DNA from: Aeromicrobium sp. Root236
GTDB lineage: Bacteria > Actinomycetota > Actinomycetes > Propionibacteriales > Nocardioidaceae
DNA length: 64,000 bases
Reading direction: 5' to 3'
NCBI RefSeq assembly: GCF_001428805.1
Contig: NZ_LMIS01000001.1
Coordinates: forward strand, 1,350,975-1,414,974
Shown: in pieces, positions 7,878 to 15,252 of the stretch
How positions within the stretch are numbered: the first letter of the stretch is position 1
How the letters are laid out: the number at the start of each line of letters is the position of its first letter
Notes under the pieces: generated by a model
Told to the model about the DNA's origin: nothing
Databases searched by the model: none
The model's input: the letters and a program-made list of their open reading frames with translations, nothing else
Position numbers and translations under genes: made by a program

Positions 7878-8036
7878 ATGTCGGAAACATGGAGTGGCGA
7901 GTTCTACTGCGTCAAGTGCAAGGAAAAGCGCGAGGCGTCCGGAGAGGTCCACGTCAGTGACAAGGGCACTCGTATGGCCAAGGGCGTCTGCCCGGTCTGT
8001 GGTACCAAGCTGAACCGGATCCTCGGTAAGGCCTGA
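7878..8036 (+). CDS. DUF5679 zinc-ribbon small protein
   Basis: A 52-residue protein with two CxxC knuckles, YCVKC near residues 10-14 and CPVCG near 38-42, separated by a basic stretch. This is the DUF5679 family seen across Actinobacteria, a probable zinc ribbon of unknown role that perhaps binds nucleic acid. AAGGAGG at 7867-7872 is an excellent ribosome binding site for the ATG. It sits upstream of and in the same direction as the cyclodehydratase-like gene, but two hairpins separate them. Confidence 0.85.
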   Translation: MSETWSGEFYCVKCKEKREASGEVHVSDKGTRMAKGVCPVCGTKLNRILGKA

Positions 8037-8043
8037 ACCACCC

Positions 8044-8108
8044 GCGGGGTCCGGGCCCCGCACTTCCCCGAGTTTTGCGGAGGATCCGACACCGTCGGGT
8101 CCTCCGCA
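8044..8108 (+). terminator. double hairpin after the DUF5679 gene
   Basis: GCGGGG 8044-8049 pairs with CCCCGC 8056-8061. A stronger 15-bp stem pairs 8076-8090 with 8094-8108 around a 3-nt loop, with one G-T pair. A pyrimidine-rich tail follows. This fits termination of the small zinc-ribbon transcript. A GAGC-rich simple repeat at 8124-8150 follows. Confidence 0.65.
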
Positions 8109-8225
8109 CCTCTGTCTGCACCGAGCGAGCTCTGCGAGCGAGCGAGCGTGCAGGCAGGTTGAGCGATCGCCTACCTTGTGGACGACTCGTTCGTCACGCG
8201 AACGCCGAGGCGTCACCCTGACGAC

Positions 8226-9113
8226 ATGGCCTTCCGACCTGCGCTTCGACCCGGCGCACCGCTCCTGCGCCGCGACGCCACGCACCTGCAGGTCGGCACC
8301 TCCCCCGGCATCGTGATCGCCGACCGCCCGGGACTCCTCGAGCTGCTGCGCCTCCTCGACGGGGCCCGTGACGTCGACCGGCTGGCCGCGATCGCCGGCA
8401 CGATGATCCCCGAGCTCACGGCGCCGGTCCCCGAGATCCTCGCCGAGCTCCGATCCGCCGGCGTCGTGTACGACGCCACGCGCTGGAGCGCGGCCCACCT
8501 CCGGGGCCTCGACGCGGAGGCCCGGCACGCCGACTTCGGCGGTGACGACCCGGCCCGGTTGCGCCACCGGCAGGCGTACGGGATCGCGCTCCACGCTGAT
8601 GCCGGGAGCCGGCGGCTGACCGAGATCGTCCAGTCCGCCCTCGTCGACTCCGGGATCAGCCAGTTCGCGCCTGAGGATCCCGACCTGCTGGTCATCGCCT
8701 CGTGCGGCGAGCCGGCGCGCACCGTGTTCGAGCAGCCCGTACGCCTCGGCATCGACCACCTGCCCGTCGTGATCGACGAGGACCGCGTGCGGATCGGTCC
8801 GCTCGTACGTCCCGGGCGCACGCCGTGCGTCTCGTGCCACGACCTGCACCGGGCCGACTGGGACCGCGCCTGGCCGGCTCTGGTGCACCAGCTCGGCCGG
8901 CACAGCGCCACCATGACTCCGCCGGCCGTCGACGCGGTGACGACCCACGCCGCCGCCCTCGAGGTCGCCGTCGAGGTGCTGGCCCATGCTGACGGCCGCA
9001 CGAGCCGCACGTTCGGCCGGTGCCTGGTCGTCGGACCGGCCCACGACGAGCGCGACAGCTGGCCGCTGGCGTTCCACCACGCGTGCACGTGCGACCTGCT
9101 CAGGGCCGCCTGA
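8226..9113 (+). CDS. cyclodehydratase-like protein (TIGR03882/ThiF-type, Rv3196-like)
   Basis: A 295-residue protein resembling Rv3196 and the 'bacteriocin biosynthesis cyclodehydratase domain' proteins. An N-terminal LRPG...LQVG region resembles leader-binding/E1-like proteins. The middle resembles a ThiF-type fold without a visible ATP-binding GxGxxG. PCVSCHDLHRADWD contributes a CxxC typical of the zinc site in cyclodehydratases. No YcaO partner or precursor peptide gene is adjacent. The ATG at 8226 was chosen because conserved sequence begins there; an in-frame GTG at 8178 would add 16 residues. It is convergent with the SDR gene, 2 bp apart. Function is unknown. Confidence 0.75.
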   Translation: MAFRPALRPGAPLLRRDATHLQVGTSPGIVIADRPGLLELLRLLDGARDVDRLAAIAGTMIPELTAPVPEILAELRSAGVVYDATRWSAAHLRGLDAEARHADFGGDDPARLRHRQAYGIALHADAGSRRLTEIVQSALVDSGISQFAPEDPDLLVIASCGEPARTVFEQPVRLGIDHLPVVIDEDRVRIGPLVRPGRTPCVSCHDLHRADWDRAWPALVHQLGRHSATMTPPAVDAVTTHAAALEVAVEVLAHADGRTSRTFGRCLVVGPAHDERDSWPLAFHHACTCDLLRAA

Positions 9114-9115
9114 GC

Positions 9116-9868
9116 TCAGGCCGTGGCGCCGCCGTCGACCACCAGGTCGTGCCCCACGACGTACGACGAGCGCGGCGAGCACAGCCACAGCACCGCCGCG
9201 ACGATCTCGTCGACGGTGGCCGCGCGGCCGGACGGGTTGACCTCGGCGAGGCGGCGCGCACGGTCGGCCTCGGACTCCCCCGGCCGCAACGACATCGTCG
9301 TCTCGGTCGGTCCCGGGCTGATCGCGTTGATCCGCACGCCGTCGCCGATGTGGTCGAGCGCCGCACCACGGGTCAGCGCACTGACCGCTGCCTTCGTGGC
9401 GACGTAGCCCGCCATGCCGGCGCGCCGCTGGTGGGCGCCGATGTTGGACGCCGTGTTGACGATGACGCCGCCGCCGGCGCTGCGCATGTGGGCGATCTCG
9501 TGCTTCATCGCCAGGAAGACGCCCGTCAGGTTGACCGCGACGAGCCGGTCCCAGTCGACCGGGTCGAGATCGGCCAACGGTGCGGCGGCCAGGATCCCGG
9601 CGTTGTTGAACGCGATGTCGAGACGGCCGTGCCGCGTCACGGTCGCGCTGATCAGGTCCGCCACCTCGTCCGCGACCGTCACGTCGGCACGATGCGCATA
9701 GGCGGTCCCGCCGGCCGCCTCGACGGCCGCCACGGTCTCGTCGAGCGACGCGGCACGTCGGCCGGCGACCACGACGGTCGCTCCTTGGGCGGCGAGCGCC
9801 ACGGCCGCAGCCCGGCCGATTCCCGATCCGCCACCGGTGACCAGCGCCACCTGATCCACGAATTCCAT
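9116..9868 (-). CDS. SDR family NAD(P)-dependent oxidoreductase
   Basis: A 250-residue classical short-chain dehydrogenase. The cofactor motif TGGGSGIG lies at 11-18, and NNAG is present. The catalytic region has a Ser in NTASN and the YVATK Tyr-Lys pair. The C-terminus ends DGGATA, as in the FabG-like subfamily. An Arg following the second strand (AGRRA) suggests NADP(H), but the substrate cannot be told. It is a single gene between the cyclodehydratase-like gene and the ABC1 kinase. Confidence 0.88.
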   Translation of the reverse strand: MEFVDQVALVTGGGSGIGRAAAVALAAQGATVVVAGRRAASLDETVAAVEAAGGTAYAHRADVTVADEVADLISATVTRHGRLDIAFNNAGILAAAPLADLDPVDWDRLVAVNLTGVFLAMKHEIAHMRSAGGGVIVNTASNIGAHQRRAGMAGYVATKAAVSALTRGAALDHIGDGVRINAISPGPTETTMSLRPGESEADRARRLAEVNPSGRAATVDEIVAAVLWLCSPRSSYVVGHDLVVDGGATA

Positions 9869-9959
9869 TCCCTGCGACCTCCCGAGTCTCGCCGCCCACC
9901 GGCGATGGTGGCGCGGCCGTTCAGCCGACTGAATGCGCCCGCCCGACTACCCTAGGGGT

Positions 9960-11306
9960 GTGCCGAACAAGCCAGCTGATGACCCGAAGGGCCGGCCGCT
10001 GACCGGTAGTGCGTTCATGCGCACCGCTCGCCTCGCCTCGCTCCCCGTCGGCTTCGCCGGGCGTACGACGCTGGGTCTCGGCAAGCGCATGGTCGGCGCG
10101 CCGGCGAACGTCGTGCTCAACGAGGTGCAGCGGCGTACGGCCGACCAGATCTTCTCGGTGCTCGGCCAGCTCAAGGGCGGCGCGATGAAGTTCGGCCAGG
10201 CCATGAGCATCTTCGAGGCCGCGCTGCCCGAGGAGCTCATCGGGCCCTACCGCGAGACGCTCGTCAAGCTGCAGGACTCCGCACCGCCCATGCCGCCCGA
10301 CACGGTGCACCGCGTGATGGCCGAGGAGTTCGGCGCCGACTGGCGGCAACAGTTCACCTCGTTCGAGGACAAGCCGGCCGCCTCCGCCTCGATCGGCCAG
10401 GTGCACCGCGCGGTGTGGGCCGACGGCCAGGACGTGGCGGTCAAGCTGCAATATCCGGGAGCCGCCAAGGCGCTGACCGCCGACCTCAAGCAGATCGCCC
10501 GACTCGCGCGGCTCTTCGGCACCCTGGCACCGGCGCTCGACGTCAAGCCGCTGGTGCAGGAGCTCCAGGACCGGGTCGCCGAGGAGCTCGACTACAACCT
10601 GGAGGCCGGCGCGCAGAGCATGTTCGCTGCCGAGTTCGCGGGTGATCCCGAGATCGTCGTGCCGGACGTGCTGGCCTACACCGAGCGCGCCCTCGTCTCG
10701 ACCTGGCTCGAGAGCGATCACTCGTTGGCGCAGGTCATCACGGAGGGCACGCAGGAGGAGCGCGACCGGTACGGCGAGGCGTACGTCAGGTTCCTGTTCG
10801 CGGGGCCGATGCGCACCGGCATGCTCCACGCCGATCCGCACCCCGGCAACTTCCGCGTCATGCCTGACGGCCGGCTCGGTGTCGTCGACTACGGCGCCGT
10901 GGCTCGGCTCCCGGACGGGCTGCCCGAGCCCGTCGGCCGGCTGCTGCGCCACGCGGTCGCCGGCGACTACGACCTGGTCCTCGAGGGACTGCGCGACGAG
11001 GGCTTCCTCAAGCGCACCACCGACCTCGACGCCGACACGATCGCCCGCTACATCGGCCCGTTCGTCGAGCCGGCCAGCGTCGAGCGGTTCACGTTCAGCC
11101 GCGAGTGGATGCGGGCGCAGACCTTGCGGGTGAGCGCACTGACATCGGAGGGCATGGGTACGGCGATGAAGATCAACCTGCCGCCGCAGTACCTCTTGAT
11201 CCATCGCGTGTGGATCGGTGGCATCGGTGTGCTCAGCCAGCTCGGCGCCACTGCCCCGTTCCGCGCCATCCTCGAGGAGTCCCTCCCGGGGTTTGCTGAC
11301 GCCTAG
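9960..11306 (+). CDS. ABC1/UbiB-type atypical protein kinase (Rv3197-like)
   Basis: A 448-residue ABC1 kinase-like protein (AarF/UbiB family). Visible features are the KxGQ-type motif KFGQAMS, the Ala-rich loop in ASASIGQVHRA, VAVKLQYPG with the ATP-site Lys, and the HADPHPGNF catalytic plus LGVVDYGA metal-binding motifs. In mycobacteria the orthologue precedes whiB7. Start choice: TACCCT at 9948-9953 is six bases before GTG 9960, a leaderless promoter that excludes the upstream ATG at 9933. Its stop overlaps convergent uvrD2 by 4 bp, so whiB7 is not at this position. Confidence 0.9.
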   Translation: MPNKPADDPKGRPLTGSAFMRTARLASLPVGFAGRTTLGLGKRMVGAPANVVLNEVQRRTADQIFSVLGQLKGGAMKFGQAMSIFEAALPEELIGPYRETLVKLQDSAPPMPPDTVHRVMAEEFGADWRQQFTSFEDKPAASASIGQVHRAVWADGQDVAVKLQYPGAAKALTADLKQIARLARLFGTLAPALDVKPLVQELQDRVAEELDYNLEAGAQSMFAAEFAGDPEIVVPDVLAYTERALVSTWLESDHSLAQVITEGTQEERDRYGEAYVRFLFAGPMRTGMLHADPHPGNFRVMPDGRLGVVDYGAVARLPDGLPEPVGRLLRHAVAGDYDLVLEGLRDEGFLKRTTDLDADTIARYIGPFVEPASVERFTFSREWMRAQTLRVSALTSEGMGTAMKINLPPQYLLIHRVWIGGIGVLSQLGATAPFRAILEESLPGFADA

Positions 11307-13348
11307 CGCGACCGGATCAGCTCCAGCACCGACTCGGCGTACTTCTCGAGCTTGGCCGGGCCGATGCCGGGCACCTTGGCGAGCGCGTCGGGGTCGGCGG
11401 GCTTGACCTCGGCGATCGACTGGAGGGTCGCGTCGGTGAAGATCACGTAGGCCGGCTTGCCCTGCTCGGTCGCCTGCTCGGTGCGCCACGCTCGGAGCTG
11501 CTCGTAGAGCTCTTCGTCGTAGGTCGCCGGGCAGTCCTCGCAGCGCCCGCGCTTGCGGTCGGCGACCGCCAGGACGGTGTTGCACACGCGGCACTTGGCC
11601 ACCTTGCGCTCGCGCGGCTGGCGCGCGGTCTGCCGGGCCTCGTGGTCGGCCGGCAGCAGCGGGTCGAGGAAGCGAGTGGGCCGGCGGTTGCCGCGGCCAC
11701 CGCGGTTGCGGGTCACCGCCCAGGAGATCATCAGGTCGTGCCGCGCGCGGGTGAGGCCGACGTAGAACAGCCGGCGCTCCTCCTCGACGGCCGCAGGGGT
11801 GTCGGCGTGGACGCTGGGCATCATGCCCTCGTGCATGCCGACGCAGAACACGGCGTCCCACTCCAGGCCCTTGGCCGAGTGCAACGTCGCCAGCGTGACG
11901 CCGTCGGCCGCGGGGGCGTGAGCCTGGTCGGCGCGGCGATCGAGGTCGGCGACGAGCGCGGTGAGGTCGGCTGCGGGGTCGGACTCGACGAGCTCTGCGG
12001 CCATCGACACGATCGCGTGGAGCGACTCCCACCGATCGCGTACGGCGCCGGCTCCGGTCGGCGGCTCGTCGGTGTGGCCCATCGCGGCGAAGATCGCCCG
12101 CACCTCCTGGACCAGCTCGCCACCGCCCTCACCGCCGCGAGCGGCACCGCGCAGCAGCGTGACGGCCTGGCGTACCTCAGCCCGGCGGAAGAATCCCTCG
12201 ACCCCGCGCAGGACGTAGGGGATGCCGTGCTCGCCGAGCGCCTCCTCGAACGCCTCGGACTGGGCGTTGATCCGGAACAGGATCGCCATCTCCTTGTAGG
12301 AGACGCCTCGCCGGTGGAGCAGGGCGATCTCACTCGCGACGGCGGCAGCCTCGGCCTGCTCGTCGGGGAAGCCGATGTAGGTCACCGGATCACCCGGCTC
12401 CTGCTGGGACTGCAGGCGTACGCCGTCGGTGCCGTTGGTGCGGCTGAAGACCGCGTTGGCCGCGGCGACGATCTGGGGCGTCGACCGGTAGTTGCGGACG
12501 AGCTCGATGCGCTGGGCACCCTCGTGGCGGCGGCCGAACGAGCTGAGGATCTCCGGCGATGCGCCCGCGAACGAGTAGATCGTCTGGCGCGGGTCGCCGA
12601 CGACGCAGATGTCGTTGCGGCCGCCGAGCCACAGCTCGAGCAGCGTCGACTGGAGCGGGTTGACGTCCTGGAACTCGTCGACCACGAACCAGCGATATTG
12701 CTGGCGGACCTGGGCCGCGATGCGCTCGTCGTCGGCGAGGATCGCCGCGGTGATCAGGAGGATGTCCTCCATGTCGATGCGGCCGCGATCGCGCTTGACG
12801 TCCTCGTAGGCCGTCATGATGTTGCCGACCGTGGGATGGTCGAGGTCGGCGACCTCGCGGCGCGCGGGACCTGCCGCTGCCGCATAGGCGGCGGGGCGGA
12901 TGTTGGAGACCTTGGCCCACTCGATCTCTGACGACAGGTCGCGCAGCAACGGGGTGTCGGTGCGAATGCCGAGGCGTCGCGCGGCCTCGGCGACCAGCGC
13001 GAACTTGGAGGCCGTGACCTCGGGGAACTCGCCGCCGTAGACCTGGGGCCAGAAGTAGCGGGCCTGCCGCAGTGCGGCTGAGTGGAACGTGCGTGCCTGG
13101 ACGCCGTCGGCGCCGAGCTGGCGCAGCCGGGTGCGCATCTCGCCCGCGGCGCGGGTCGTGAACGTCACCGCGAGCACCTCGGTGGGCTTGTAGACGCCCG
13201 TCGCCACGCCGTAGGCCATGCGGTGCGTGATCGCCCGGGTCTTGCCCGTGCCGGCACCCGCGACCACGCTGACGGGCCCCCTCAGCGCCTGGGCGACCTC
13301 ACGCTGCTCAGGATCGAGCCCCGTCAACAGGTCGTCGGCACTGGGCAC
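11303..13348 (-). CDS. uvrD2: ATP-dependent DNA helicase UvrD2
   Basis: A 681-residue superfamily 1A helicase. Walker A GAGTGKT lies at 31-37, followed by the motifs VVDEFQDVN, GDPRQTIYSFAGA, VRNYRS and the C-terminal helicase core. A tetracysteine (CRVC...CEDC) links the core to a C-terminal HRDC domain ending ESVLELIRSR. This linked layout is that described for mycobacterial UvrD2. The GTG start has GAGGAG five bases upstream. It is divergent from the mycoredoxin gene. Confidence 0.93.
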   Translation of the reverse strand: MPSADDLLTGLDPEQREVAQALRGPVSVVAGAGTGKTRAITHRMAYGVATGVYKPTEVLAVTFTTRAAGEMRTRLRQLGADGVQARTFHSAALRQARYFWPQVYGGEFPEVTASKFALVAEAARRLGIRTDTPLLRDLSSEIEWAKVSNIRPAAYAAAAGPARREVADLDHPTVGNIMTAYEDVKRDRGRIDMEDILLITAAILADDERIAAQVRQQYRWFVVDEFQDVNPLQSTLLELWLGGRNDICVVGDPRQTIYSFAGASPEILSSFGRRHEGAQRIELVRNYRSTPQIVAAANAVFSRTNGTDGVRLQSQQEPGDPVTYIGFPDEQAEAAAVASEIALLHRRGVSYKEMAILFRINAQSEAFEEALGEHGIPYVLRGVEGFFRRAEVRQAVTLLRGAARGGEGGGELVQEVRAIFAAMGHTDEPPTGAGAVRDRWESLHAIVSMAAELVESDPAADLTALVADLDRRADQAHAPAADGVTLATLHSAKGLEWDAVFCVGMHEGMMPSVHADTPAAVEEERRLFYVGLTRARHDLMISWAVTRNRGGRGNRRPTRFLDPLLPADHEARQTARQPRERKVAKCRVCNTVLAVADRKRGRCEDCPATYDEELYEQLRAWRTEQATEQGKPAYVIFTDATLQSIAEVKPADPDALAKVPGIGPAKLEKYAESVLELIRSR

Positions 13349-13423
13349 GCAAGCTCCTCATGGAATGGTTGAAGTGGCAATGATGTTGAGACAATCAAGA
13401 CTAGTCGTCGAAGGAGACACTCC

Positions 13424-13672
13424 ATGTCGGGCACGTTCACGATGTACTCCACCCCCTGGTGCGGGTACTGCCACCGGCTCAAGGGCCAGCTCAAGCGCGA
13501 AGGCATCGCCTTCGACGAGGTCGACATCGAGCAGGTGCCCGAGGCCGCGTTCATCGTCGAGCAGGCCAACAACGGCAACCAGACCGTCCCCACGCTGGTC
13601 TTCTCGGACGGCACGGCGCTGACCAACCCGTCCGTCGCCCAGGTCAAGGCACAGCTCGCCGCAGCAAGCTAG
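13424..13672 (+). CDS. mrx1: mycoredoxin Mrx1 (glutaredoxin-like)
   Basis: An 82-residue glutaredoxin fold protein with the active site CGYC (Cys13, Cys16) and the cis-Pro segment QTVPTLVF. In Actinobacteria mycoredoxin-1 reduces mycothiol mixed disulfides. The same neighbour order, uvrD2-mrx1-nudC, occurs in mycobacteria (Rv3198A). GGAGA provides the ribosome binding site. The stop overlaps the convergent nudC stop by 4 bp. Confidence 0.93.
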   Translation: MSGTFTMYSTPWCGYCHRLKGQLKREGIAFDEVDIEQVPEAAFIVEQANNGNQTVPTLVFSDGTALTNPSVAQVKAQLAAAS

Positions 13673-14526
13673 GACCAACGGCCGCTGATCGTCCCTCCGT
13701 GCCACTTCTGGAGGAGCCACCTCGAGATCGACACGTTGGGCGGCAGCAGCATCTCGCTGGCCGCCGTCATCTGCGTGACGTCGTCACGGGTGAACCACCG
13801 CGCCTCGGCGATCTCGTTCTCGTCGATCGTGATGTCCGACGTCAGCGCCTGACCGAAGAACCCCAGCATCAGGCTTGACGGGAACGGCCACGGCTGGCTG
13901 CCGGCATAGGTGACCTCGCCGACCTGGATGCCGACCTCCTCGAGCACCTCACGGCGTACGGCGTCGTCGAGCGACTCCCCCGGCTCGACGAAGCCGGCCA
14001 GGGTCGAGAACCGGCCCTCCGGCCACTGCTGGCCGCGGCCCAGCAACGCTCGGTCGTCGCCGTCGGTGATCAGCATGATGACCGCGGGATCGGTGCGCGG
14101 GAAGTGGTGCGTGCCGCACGCCGGGCAGATGCGCACATGTCCGGCCTCGGCCGGGTTGGTCGGCTGGCCACAGTTGGCGCAGAACCGGTGGTACTCGTGC
14201 CACCGCGCGATGCCGACGGCATGGACGCCGAGGGATGCCTCGTCGGGCGCCATCGTCGGGCCGAGCGTGCGGAGGCTCACCGGCGCCAGCGCGTCGGGCA
14301 CCCGGTCGACCATGACCGCCGCATAACGGACGCCGTCCTTGATGCCGAGGAAGATCCACTCGCCGTCGGGTGCCTCGTCAAGGCTGAGCCACCGGATGCC
14401 GGTGCCGGCGGTCGCGACGTGCTCACCGCCGATCACCATGACGCGTACGTCCGGGGTGCGCCACGCGTCGTCCTTGCGCAGATGACCCGCGCGGTCGTGC
14501 TGGGTACGGTCGAAGGCAAAGTCCAC
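13669..14526 (-). CDS. nudC: NAD(+)/NADH pyrophosphatase NudC
   Basis: A 285-residue NUDIX enzyme that hydrolyses NADH (and NAD caps on RNA) to NMN(H) and AMP. A four-Cys zinc ribbon (FCANCGQP...CPACG) precedes the NUDIX domain, with box residues GFVEPGES and REVLEEVGI. The diagnostic SQPWPFPSS motif follows. The start is GTG 14526, six bases after TAGCGT on the minus strand and therefore leaderless. It is divergent from the TMEM175-like gene, which has its own leaderless promoter in the same 60-bp gap. Confidence 0.93.
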   Translation of the reverse strand: MDFAFDRTQHDRAGHLRKDDAWRTPDVRVMVIGGEHVATAGTGIRWLSLDEAPDGEWIFLGIKDGVRYAAVMVDRVPDALAPVSLRTLGPTMAPDEASLGVHAVGIARWHEYHRFCANCGQPTNPAEAGHVRICPACGTHHFPRTDPAVIMLITDGDDRALLGRGQQWPEGRFSTLAGFVEPGESLDDAVRREVLEEVGIQVGEVTYAGSQPWPFPSSLMLGFFGQALTSDITIDENEIAEARWFTRDDVTQMTAASEMLLPPNVSISRWLLQKWHGGTISGRWS

Positions 14527-14586
14527 GCCTCTACGCTAGTCCGAGCCTCCGCTCGAGCTCGTCGCGGCGTCGCTAGGCTCGGCCGA

Positions 14587-15252
14587 ATGAGCGACGCACC
14601 CGCCAACGCCCGCACCCGCTACGCCCGGCTGTTCAGCGCCGCGCGGCCGAGTGAACGGGTCGAGTTCTTCAGCGACGCGGTGTTCGCGATCGCCATGACC
14701 CTCCTGGTGCTCAACATCAGGCTGCCCGACGTCGAGCCCTCCGAGGTCGGGGCGGCGCTGCGCGACCTCACGCCGGAGCTCTTCGCGTACGCCTTGAGCT
14801 TCATCGTGATCGCCGCCGCCTGGATCGGGCACCATCGCCGTTTCGAGATCATCGACGGCGTGGACAGTGGGCTGATCCGGCTCAACCTCGCCCTGCTGTT
14901 CGTCATCGCGTTCCTGCCGTTCCCGACGTCGGTGCTCAGCGAGTACGGCTCCACGGTGCCGGCGGTCGTGCTGTACGCCTCGACGGTGACCGCGATGGGC
15001 CTCGTGCAGCTGGCGACCTGGATGTACGTGTGCCGGAGGGGCCGGCTCAACGTCACGGTCGACCGCGGGGCCTATCGGTTCGGTGTGCTGACGATCGCCG
15101 TCGACCCCGCCGTGTTCGCCCTCTCGATCGGCATCGCGCTGCTGGGCTGGCCCGAAGCGGCGATGTACAGCTGGCTCCTCCTGATCCCCGTGTCCGCGCT
15201 CGCCCGCCGGTGGCAACCCGGCGGCGCCGACCTGACTCCGGTCAACGGCTAG
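14587..15252 (+). CDS. TMEM175-type potassium channel family protein
   Basis: A 221-residue six-helix membrane protein of the TMEM175 (DUF1211) family. The signature FSDAVFAIAMTLLVLNI lies in the first helix; its FS dipeptide is the K+ filter region in characterised members. Further hydrophobic segments follow to the C-terminus. Rv3200c at this position in mycobacteria is also a potassium channel-like protein, but of another family. TAGGCT seven bases before ATG 14587 indicates leaderless translation. It converges with adnB, overlapping by 4 bp. Confidence 0.87.
   Translation: MSDAPANARTRYARLFSAARPSERVEFFSDAVFAIAMTLLVLNIRLPDVEPSEVGAALRDLTPELFAYALSFIVIAAAWIGHHRRFEIIDGVDSGLIRLNLALLFVIAFLPFPTSVLSEYGSTVPAVVLYASTVTAMGLVQLATWMYVCRRGRLNVTVDRGAYRFGVLTIAVDPAVFALSIGIALLGWPEAAMYSWLLLIPVSALARRWQPGGADLTPVNG

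Noticed and set aside
8124..8150. GAGC-rich repeat as a protein-coding or regulatory array
   Set aside because: A short simple-sequence stretch after a terminator with imperfect units; common intergenic low complexity in this type of genome.
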